Source of the DNA: Erinaceus europaeus
Taxonomy: Eukaryota > Chordata > Mammalia > Eulipotyphla > Erinaceidae
Assembly: GCF_950295315.1 (NCBI RefSeq)
Contig: NC_080164.1
Location: 8,254,082 to 8,318,081 of the forward strand
Direction: 5' to 3'
Length of the DNA stretch: 64,000 nt
The notes beneath the pieces were generated by a model. The model ran no database searches and had not been told where the DNA came from. It saw only the letters and a list, made by a program, of their open reading frames with translations. A program made the translations under genes and the position numbers. Positions 56,577 through 64,000 of the stretch are shown here, piece after piece (positions within the stretch are counted from its first letter, which is position 1; each line of letters opens with the position of its first letter).

Positions 56577-56784
56577 TGGAATGTACACTTTAACGTGTGT
56601 AAAGTCCAAGATTTGAGCCCCTGATTGAGGGGTGCTATGATGTCTTTCATTCCATCCCTTCCTTTTATGCCATGCTCCCTGTTTATCTTTATCAACATTA
56701 GAAGGGGAACAAAAGGAATGTTGTAGGCATAGTAGAATCATACAGGTATAAAACCCAGCATTGGATTTTTTTTTTTAATTTCTG

Positions 56785-57060
56785 CCTACCTGTGAGATCT
56801 CCCCCTACTCATTCTTCTCTTTTTGTCTTATCTCACTTAACATGATTCTTTCAAGCTGCAACCAAGACATCATGGGGGACATGGGGGTGGTGGGGTCCTG
56901 GTGCATTATGGCTGGAAAGGATCCAAATTGGCAGTGAGACTGTTTTGCACTCATGACGAGATGAGAAATTGTACCCATGTATTAACAACTACATTGTAAA
57001 CCATTACATTGCATTACATTACCACATCTCCACCAATAAAATGTTATTAAAAAAATAAAG
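56785..57060 (+). mobile_element. L1 3' end, possibly 5' inverted
   Basis: 56785-56868 is antisense L1 (tgtcttatctcacttaacat). From about 56869 the text is a sense L1 3' end (acattgtaaaccattacatt ... ccaccaataaaatgttatta) with an A-rich tail. The arrangement resembles a twin-primed insertion, but no clear duplication is visible. Confidence 0.55.
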
Positions 57061-57774
57061 GAAAAAAAAACCTTTTTGTGAGAGAGGGGGATAATTCTCC
57101 TGGAACTGCATAGGATAAACACAGTACCAGGGGGATTCCAGGGGTAGTAGGATGATGATTAGGTGTTTCCTCTTATTCTTATTCCTCCTCTTTCTCTTTC
57201 CCTTCCTCTTCATCCTCTTTCTCTTCCTCTTTTTCCTTCTATTTCTTCTTATCTATCATACACCTATTTATCTACTATCTGTATGTCTGTTAATCTCTCT
57301 ACCTACCTATCTATCCATCTATTTGAAATTAAAACAATGGAGAATTTTGACCTGGGAGGAGTGAAATCACATAACCTTGTGATTAGTAAAAAGAGAATGA
57401 GAAGAAGAAGAAGGAGGAAGAGGAATAGTAAACAGCAATACTATTTCACTGGCGCTTACTATTTGCAAACACTATGTTCAGGACTTTAGCTATGAGAATA
57501 GAGTGAGGTCTCATTACATCCCCTCCATGCTGTGTTCAGCCTGTTCTCTTTGCTTAAATCGCCTTACCTACTTCACCTACCTATAGACTATCTACTCAAT
57601 TTGCATTCTCATTTTTCTTAAACAGTTCTATTTTAGTGTACTGGATATATTCTTTTACAAATGTGCATTTATTGCATGGTTCATTTAGTGAATGTTGTCT
57701 TCAGCTTTTCATCAGTATTTTTGTACACAAGTTTATTTTATATTGTGGTCACCAGGGTGTCACCACTCAGGAAT
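57061..57774. other. Unique with pyrimidine-rich and GAA-rich tracts
   Basis: A CT-rich tract spans about 57165-57325, with TATC-like units at its end, and a GAA/GGA run lies near 57395-57425. No gene is recognised. Confidence 0.4.
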
Positions 57775-57829
57775 GACATTTTGAGAGAGAGAGAGAGGGA
57801 GGGAGAGCGAGAGAGAGTGAGAGAGAGCA

Positions 57830-57872
<43 letters not shown>

Positions 57873-57990
57873 CAGAGACACATACAGAGAAAAACAACTT
57901 CCTCCAGTGCTATGGGAATCACGAGGTCCTACTTGGGTCAAACATGTACCACATCAGGTGTCCTCTCAGTTGAACTATTTTAGCGGCCCC
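57775..57990 (-). mobile_element. SINE-D, antisense, with (GA)n
   Basis: A (GA)n block (57781-57872) is followed by 'acttcctccagtgctatggg' and an end at 'ttgaactattttagcggccc'. Confidence 0.7.
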
Positions 57991-58171
57991 GTTCACTACA
58001 TTTTAAAGGTTACTTGGGTATTATGATCTAAAAACATCTCGTGGCTCCGTTGTTTCCTGATTAAGGTACTGGAGAGAGTATTAAGTTCTGTGACTTCAGC
58101 ATGGTAAAATAATGGATCCAAAATATTCTGAATAGTTAAGCTGATAAAGTTAAGTTTAATTTTGGGTTTAT

Positions 58172-58470
58172 GAGTGGGATCATCCCATACTCATATTTAT
58201 CTTTCTGACTTAGCTCACTTAACATGATTTCTTCTAGCTCCATCCAAGATGGGTCAGAGAAGGTGATCCCATTCATAAACAGAAGTTGAGAAAGAATAAC
58301 AGAAAGGGAAACTCAAAGCAGGATCTGACTAAATTTGTAGTAGGTCATCAAAGTAAAAACCCTGGGTGGAAGGTGAGGGTGGATGTTCAGCTTCAATGGG
58401 TGGGGGAGGAGGGGAGAGGACACAGTCTTTTGGTGGTGGGAATGGTGTTTATATAAAATAATAATAATAA
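58172..58470 (+). mobile_element. Twin-primed (5'-inverted) L1 3' end with 15-bp TSD
   Basis: 58172-58262 is antisense L1 ORF2 end (gagtgggatcatcccatact). 58263-58470 is the sense 3' end (cacagtcttttggtggtggg) with an (AAT)n-type tail. Perfect flanks taattttgggtttat lie at 58157-58171 and 58471-58485. Confidence 0.92.
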
Positions 58471-58593
58471 TAATTTTGGGTTTATTATTCCCAAACCATA
58501 TCAAGGTTCAGGAGTCAAATCTCACAGGCTCATGCTACTACTGATTCTCTTCCTTGAGCATTTTAAATAAGTTCTGTCTTCTTTTTTCATATC

Positions 58594-58797
58594 ATTAAAT
58601 AATTTTATTTATTTGTTTGTGTTTTGTTTGAGATAAAAACAGAGATAAAGGGAAGAGGGGATAGAGGGGGAAAGAGAAAAATACCTGTAGCACAGTCTCA
58701 GCACCTGGGAAGCTTCCCTCCATAGATGAGGACTGGGAGACTGGGCCTGGCACACTGTAATGTGTGTGCTCTGCCAGGTGCACCACCACCCAGCCCG
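58594..58797 (-). mobile_element. SINE-A, antisense, old
   Basis: 'ttgagataaaaacagagata' leads to the head 'aggtgcaccaccacccagcc'. Confidence 0.85.
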
Positions 58798-58904
58798 CAG
58801 GTTCTCTCCTCTATTAATACAGTACATTAATTAATCTACATCTATTTGCATAAACTCAGTCATTATTCCACAGTCCATAAAATGTAATGTTAATTGGTCT
58901 TTAG

Positions 58905-59137
58905 TTTCTTTTTTAAATTTTTTAATTGTCTTTATTCATTGTATAGAGACAGCCGGAAACTGAGAGGGTAGTGGGGAACAGAAAGGGAGAGAGACATCTG
59001 CAACACTGCTTCACCACTCACAAAGCTTTCCCCCTGCAGGTAGAGATGGGGGGGGGGGGAACTTTGGCTTATGGGGAGTGAACCTGGGACCTTAGAAATT
59101 CAGTCAGGAATGTCTTTTGCAAAATCTGCTCTAACCA
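58905..59137 (-). mobile_element. SINE-A, antisense
   Basis: 'tgtatagagacagccggaaa' and 'agctttccccctgcaggtag' lead to a poorly conserved head with a G run (59049-59060). Confidence 0.75.
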
Positions 59138-59312
59138 CCTGCAGGGACAACACTTCAAGAGTGGTGAAGCAGTGTCTGCAGGTCTCTTTCTTTCTTCCTC
59201 TTTGACTCCCCTCTCTTCTTTCAATTTCTCTCTGCCCTAGCCAATAAAATGGAAAAGATGACAGTGTATTTGTAGTGCCAGCACTTAACCCCAGAAATAA
59301 CCCTGGAGGAGA
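59138..59312 (+). mobile_element. SINE with 3' module, 5' truncated
   Basis: The copy starts at 'acctgcagggacaacacttc' and ends with the module (59258-59310, ataaccctggagg). It lies opposite to the preceding SINE. Confidence 0.75.
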
Positions 59313-59402
59313 AAAGAGAGAGGAGAGGGGAGAGGAGAGAGAGAGGGGAGAGGGGAGAGGGGAGAGGGGAGAGGGGAGAGGGGAGAGGGGAGAGGGGAGA
59401 GG

Positions 59403-59433
<31 letters not shown>
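59309..59433. repeat. (GGGGAGA)n array passing into (GA)n
   Basis: Seven-base units follow irregular GA-rich units at the SINE 3' end, then about 14 GA units. Confidence 0.95.
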
Positions 59434-59434
<1 letters not shown>

Positions 59435-59651
59435 ACATGAACTGTAAAATATATTCTACTAGAGGTCTAACTGGGAGCTTTAGGTATACAATCCCTATGT
59501 TCTAACACTTGAAGCCTTCCCCAGACCTTGTCTGTATTTTTGTTTCTTTTATTCTATAACTTTTCAGAGTCTTGACCTAAGTTTTCTGTTTCTAAGGTTT
59601 TAGGTTTTACTTGACTCATTCATGACTTACAGTTTCTGTTGCCTGCCTGCC

Positions 59652-59728
59652 TTCCTCCCTTCCTTCCTTCCTTCTATCCTTCCTTCCTCCCTTCCACCTC
59701 CCCTCCAGTCTTCCCTTCCTTCTTTCCC
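59652..59728. repeat. (CTTC)n-rich tract
   Basis: Interrupted CTTC/CCTT units. Confidence 0.9.
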
Positions 59729-60339
59729 AAACTTTATTACTGCCCCCCCCCTTTTAGATTATAGACTGAAACATATCATTCTCTTATGGACTCAGAGAGC
59801 GGCAGGTTGATAACTCCTCTCCAAGAGCTCTAAGGAGTTTTGATACGTAGATTCAGAGGTTGTTTGGGGATATTTCTGAGATTGTTTGGGGATATTTCTA
59901 CAGTGTTCTGAAAAGTTCCCTACACAGGGAAACAGTGCATGCTAGCATTTCCCAGAATTCTGTTTCGTAGGATCAGATAACTAGAACACACGGAAACATT
60001 TCCCGGTCCTCTTGTGCTGACAATACACACTAGCCGTGGGCTTGGGCTCATCTCAACATTAAAACAAGCCCGTTGTCTTTGGATAGGCTTTAACTTACGG
60101 CAATTGAGATGGACGGATATTTGTAATTATTGTGCCTGATGATCCAAGCTTAGAGCATATTTTAAAATGCTGAGGCAGTTACTTTTGTCAACTCACACAA
60201 TGTTGAGGTGTTTCTTCAGTGAGTTGATAGATGAAGCAAGCTAAAGACATTATACGGATTTGCCACTATGTCAATATAGTCAATGTATGTAGTGCAGACA
60301 CCATGCCTTGTATCTATTTTTCCAGATTCATAAAAAAGT
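59729..60339. other. Unique sequence
   Basis: No gene is recognised. A 22-base unit around ttgtttggggatatttct is duplicated in tandem near 59859-59899. Confidence 0.4.
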
Positions 60340-60540
60340 AATGCCTGTAAAAGACTGTATGGAAACTAATAGGGAATTAACACAATAAAAAATAAAAAAA
60401 CTAATTATTAAAAATTTATTTCTCAAATTCTGTCTATGAGTGAGATCACCCCATATTCATCCTTCTCTTTCTGGCTTATCTCACTTCACATTCCTTCAAG
60501 TTCTACCCAAGATGAGGTGAAGAAGGTGAATAAACGGCTC
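60340..60540. mobile_element. L1 3'-end fragments
   Basis: A sense-like A-rich end (60380-60410) is followed by antisense ORF2-end text (atgagtgagatcaccccata, 60434-60530). Confidence 0.5.
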
Positions 60541-60544
60541 TTCT

Positions 60545-61062
60545 TCTTTAGCAATGTTTGCTTTTATTGAGGGGATTAAGGGTCTACAGTTGAAAGTAAA
60601 ATACAGTAGTTGGTACATGTGTAACATTTCTCAGTTTTCTGTGTATCTAGGTCCTCTTCTTCTGTCATGTTCCAGGACCTGAATCCTCCTCCCCCTATAC
60701 CAGGCCTCAGAGTCCTTGATTTTGGTTCTTCTTCTAGCGTTTGCCGTTCTTCTATAGCCAGTCAACAGCGTCAGGTTGAAAGCTGTCAGGAGGTGCTTGT
60801 TGCTGGCTTTGAAAGTGACTGGGATCCATGTGGATTCAGTCAGCTAGGAAGGATTGTCAGTTTCCCCAATGAATGGGTACTCACGGGATGCACCACGAGA
60901 AGGTCGATCCAATGCATCCCACCAACTCCAATACACCAACTGCAATACACCAACTCCAGTCCAAGTTCTGCTTTGTGTTTTCCTTTCTGTTCTTCTTTCT
61001 CAATTTCTGTCTGTGAGTGAGATCACCCCATATTCATCCTTCTCTTTCTGTCTTATCTACTG
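60545..61062 (-). mobile_element. L1 3' end with ORF2 terminus, antisense
   Basis: The antisense of the 42440-42650 type 3' end (gtacatgtgtaacatttctc, tcatgttccaggacctgaat) is followed by about 300 bp of 3' UTR and the ORF2 end (gtgagtgagatcaccccata). It contains plus-strand open frames (60667-61020) that are not genes. Confidence 0.75.
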
Positions 61063-61171
61063 AGTGGAAATAGCATGCATGTTCCTTCTAAAAAATATAT
61101 AACTATTTATTGACACCAAGATTATCACTGCGGGCTATGTTTTTATGAAAAATTCACTGCTTCTCGTGGCC

Positions 61172-61392
61172 ATTTTATTCTTCCTTCTTTCCTTCTTTCT
61201 TTCCTTCCTTCCTTCCTTCCTTCCTTCCTTCCTTCCTTCCTTTCTCTCATAGAGAAAGTAGGGGTAGAGAGGGAGAGGAAGGATAAAAGCAGTACCTGCA
61301 GCACTGCTCTACCACTCATGAAAGCTCCCGGACACTTCAGGTAAAGACTGGGGGCTTGAGCTGGGGTCCTCACATATGAGAATGTGCTTTTC
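61172..61392 (-). mobile_element. SINE-A, antisense, with (TTCC)n
   Basis: A (TTCC)n run (about 61180-61243) is followed by 'gtacctgcagcactgctcta' and a decayed head. Confidence 0.8.
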
Positions 61393-61403
61393 AGTTTCTA
61401 TTT

Positions 61404-61440
61404 ATCCATTCATTGATTCATTGATTCATTCATTCATTTT
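61404..61440. repeat. (TTCA)n tract
   Basis: ATTCA/TTGA units at the tail side of the antisense SINE-C that follows. Confidence 0.85.
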
Positions 61441-61556
61441 ACTAGAGCACTGCTTAGCTGTCGTTTATGGTGGTGCAAGGGATTGAACCTGGACGTTGGA
61501 GCCCCAGGCTTGAAAATTTCTTTGCATAACCATTATGCTATCTACCAGCAACCTGT
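61440..61556 (-). mobile_element. SINE-C, antisense
   Basis: 'ctagagcactgcttagctgt' and 'gggattgaacctggacgttg' lead to the head 'tttgcataaccattatgcta'. Confidence 0.88.
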
Positions 61557-62734
61557 TGCTATTTTGTAGTGCCTCCTATTTCTGTTGCCATAGATAAACT
61601 GAGTCTTGAACCCACAGATGCCTCAAAATCTTGCTGAATTGAATTCACGTGCTGAATAAATGGAACGCCTCCATAGTATAGTGACATGTGGGGTTTCTAG
61701 CTAGGCATCTGGGAAATTAGACATTGCAGAATTCATTTGCACAGTGGCTTATTTTAAAAACTTAGGACCCCAGTGAGTAAGTCAGGTAGGAGGACATCTC
61801 ATAACAAAGAGAAGGGAATAAGACTGTCACCAACTTCATCTCTGCCCGTCAAGGACAGGGTGTCAAGGAACCTCTGACCCACCTGTCTCTCAGACAACGC
61901 GTGCTGTATCCACGTGCATGTACGATGTGCCTGGGGTTTTGTGCAGTGAGCGCATGTGTGAGACAGCTTATTCTGAGAACACCAGACCTGTACACCCAGC
62001 ACTTCCTTATGCTGCTACTTTCCCTCAGGAAGCACGATCGAGAACATGTGCGGGGTGTCAGGCATTGGAGACATTTGTACAAGTCTGGTTTTGATATCAC
62101 TAAAGGACTCATGAATTAAAGTACAGGACGGGATCAGACTGTGGCTTGTGCTGCTTTACAGATAAGCTGAGATTGGAGTGTGTGATGGCTAGGTTAGGAG
62201 TGAATGATCTGCTGTTGGTGAAAGCTAGGTGAAAAATGGTTTTGCTTTAATTGTTTTATTGTCTACTTTGTACTATCAAGAGAAGAGTTAGAGATAACAA
62301 AAGTGACATAACCCATGTGCCTAAGACATCCCTGTCAAAAGGGAGAAGATGCTTCTCTGGGGAGATCACATTTCATTTGGCAAGACTCTGTGGTGGTGTC
62401 TGAAGAAATACATTCAAAGGCCTCACATAAGCTCTTAAGCAAGTGGCCTGAGGAGAGCAGTGGACTCAACACATGGCACAGAGAACCATTTAGAAATAGA
62501 ACTACTCACCAAACCCAGTTTTTTGAGAGTACTTTGGATCGAGCCTGGCTATGAGAGGGGCAGGCATTGCCTAAGCTCTGGAAAGTCACTGCGGACTATA
62601 AATGAAGTATTTTAGTCATACACACATGCATGCAGTACAGCCGGTGAGGCACGGAGCCCGTTTGAGAGAGGTCAGCTTCAGTTCTTTCACAATGGAGTCG
62701 TGAAATAGAATTCATCTATGTGTAAATATCAACT
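61557..62734. other. Unique sequence
   Basis: No gene is recognised. A 72-codon frame (61901-62119, +) overlaps an 87-codon minus-strand frame. The interval 61840-62110 holds more CpG than its surroundings. Confidence 0.4.
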
Positions 62735-62961
62735 TTCTTTTTTTTTTCATTTTTATGTGATAGGATAGAGAGAGATTGAGAAGGGAGAGGGAGATAGAGA
62801 AGGAGAAAGAAATATAGACACCTGCAGACCTGCTTCACCTCTTGTGAAGCACCACCACTGCAGGTGGGGAGCAGGGGCTCGAACCCTGTTCCTTATGTGG
62901 GTCTTTTTGCTTAGTACAATGAGTGCTTAACGGGGTACATTGTGCATCACCACTAGGCCCC
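62735..62961 (-). mobile_element. SINE-B-like, antisense
   Basis: 'agacacctgcagacctgctt' and 'gcaggggctcgaaccctgtt' lead to a head ending 'gcatcaccactaggcccc'. Confidence 0.82.
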
Positions 62962-62969
62962 TTTTCTTT

Positions 62970-63167
62970 TAAAAAACATTTCATTTATTTATTAGGTAGA
63001 AATAGAGAGAAATTAAAGGAGGAGTGAAAGACAGAGACAGAGAGACACCTGCAGCACTGCTTCACCTCTTGCAAAACTTTTCCCCTTAGATGGGGGCCAG
63101 AGGTTTGAACCTGGGTCCTTGTAGATTGCAGCATATGCCCTCAACCAGGTGTGCCACCATCTGGCCC
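62970..63167 (-). mobile_element. SINE-A, antisense
   Basis: 'attaggtagaaatagagaga' leads to the head 'ccaggtgtgccaccatctgg'. It directly follows another antisense SINE. Confidence 0.9.
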
Positions 63168-63700
63168 CCTGCAGTTCAATTTTCTTGCATGTGAAAGGGA
63201 CAGTTACCTCTCCTATAGGGCCATTGTGAAGTTGAAAGCAAACATTGATGGTAAGATGAGAAGAAAATAATTTGATTCATAATTCTGCAGCACAAAGGCT
63301 TTACACACATATGGAATTCCTCTGGTCCTAGCCTGGTCTTTTCCATATTTTCATTCCATGGAGACGAGGGAGAGACACCACAGCTCTGCTCCATCACCCC
63401 AGGAGCTTCTCTTAGGGTCGTGGAGCTGCCACGCGGTGCTGAAGCTTAGACCCAAGATCTTGTTCACAGTGACGTGTGTCCCACCAGACCACACATTTTC
63501 TCCCAGCTTCAAGAGCAAGAGAGTCAAGGCAGATGGCCAATGACCCTTTACTGTACCTTTAGTCACATCTAGGTTACCAACAGTCAAAAGCAGACTGCTG
63601 GATTTAGTTGTTTTTTTTACATAAAAATTCAAATGACCTATTTTAGTATTAAAGAACCAAACTGTGTTGATCTTCCCAGGGTTCATATGGTCAAATTTAC
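63168..63700. other. Unique sequence; open frame of unknown meaning
   Basis: A weak MIR-like end lies at 63170-63270. A 120-codon minus-strand frame (63351-63713) of ordinary composition is open, with no domain I recognise, and its first residues lie in the adjacent SINE. It is not called as coding. Confidence 0.35.
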
Positions 63701-63701
63701 A

Positions 63702-63860
63702 GGGAAGCTTCACAGATGGTGAAACACTGCATTAGGTGTCTCTGTTTGGCTCTGTAGACTCCCCCTTCTCTCTCAGTTTCTTCCGGTAGGGATTGACGGT
63801 TTGAACCCAGGCCCTTGAGCACTGTAATATATACACTCAGCCAGGTGTGCCATCCATTAC
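63702..63860. mobile_element. Two SINE-A fragments in opposite orientation
   Basis: 63702-63781 is plus-strand SINE body (gaagcttcacagatggtgaa). 63786-63860 is antisense head (cagccaggtgtgccatccat). Together they form a short inverted pair. Confidence 0.7.
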
Positions 63861-63938
63861 TCAGCTCTCTAGTATACTGCTATTGCTTCAGCATGAGTAC
63901 TATCTGTAATTAGATATGTGCATATATCATTATATATA

Positions 63939-64000
63939 ATGGGTGGTGGCAGGTAGCATAATGGTTATGCAAAGAGACTCCCATGCCTGAGACTCTGAAG
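63939..64000 (+). mobile_element. SINE-C, cut by the window end
   Basis: The head 'agcataatggttatgcaaag' and 'agactcccatgcctgagact' are visible. The rest lies outside the window. Confidence 0.88.

Noticed and set aside
60667..61020. A 117-codon plus-strand frame
   Set aside because: It lies wholly in antisense L1 3' UTR sequence, and similar text occurs in other L1 ends.
1..64000. tRNA genes suggested by tRNA-like heads
   Set aside because: All such heads are part of SINEs with body, CT-rich region and A-rich tail. None has a clean cloverleaf in unique flanks.
1..64000. A novel gene system (defence, biosynthesis or similar operon)
   Set aside because: There are no bacterial-type gene clusters and no recognisable host exons. 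The content is vertebrate repeats and unique non-coding DNA.

Overview
This window is eukaryotic nuclear DNA, almost certainly from a hedgehog (Erinaceidae, probably Erinaceus). The call rests on dozens of copies of tRNA-derived SINEs with heads such as ggggccaggtggtggcgcac and gggagtcgggcggtagcgca and tails ending in AATAAA-rich runs. I know these as the ERI-type SINEs of hedgehogs. Mammalian L1 (ORF2 reverse transcriptase), solo LTRs of endogenous retroviruses, worn MIR/L2 relics and many microsatellites complete the picture. I recognise no host protein-coding exon, tRNA, rRNA or snRNA gene. By summing my intervals, roughly half of the window is identifiable repeat.

I use working names. SINE-A has the ggggccaggtggtggcgcac head and a CAATAAATAAA tail. 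SINE-B has the gggagtcgggcggtagcgca head and a tail near caagggcaacaaaagggaa; some copies carry an extra 3' module. SINE-C has the head agcataatggttatgcaaag. SINE-D is an older, GA-rich family. LTR-A, LTR-B and LTR-C are related LTR groups. 'L1-3U' is a dispersed 0.3-2 kb sequence ending in a poly(A) tail, which I interpret as the long 3' UTR of a hedgehog L1.

Layout. 0-7 kb: SINE clusters, two minus-strand solo LTRs (1721-2082 and 4244-4757), a GATA microsatellite and ancient repeat relics. 7.2-8.9 kb: a minus-strand L1 with a long open reverse-transcriptase frame. 10.2-12.0 kb: an inverted L1-3U copy with a younger L1-3U copy nested inside it. 12.2-12.6 kb: a solo LTR. 14.56-21.17 kb: a nearly full-length minus-strand L1, broken by an LTR in its reverse transcriptase and a SINE in ORF1. 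21.2-24 kb: mostly unique DNA with MIR relics. 24.2-31.7 kb: three L1-3U copies, a clean solo LTR (25850-26192) and several SINEs. 32.5-37.5 kb: a 5'-truncated minus-strand L1 with a very long 3' UTR. 37.5-64 kb: mostly unique sequence with scattered SINEs, L1 3' ends, microsatellites and relics. The longest stretch without a recognisable repeat is 51876-54130.

The main interest is mechanistic. Exact target-site duplications (TSDs) let insertion order be read, and several insertions carry scars of reverse transcription: a terminal palindrome, 5' inversions and tail-only insertions. There is also a gene-conversion-like tract between neighbouring SINEs. I found no convincing new biological system with its own genes.
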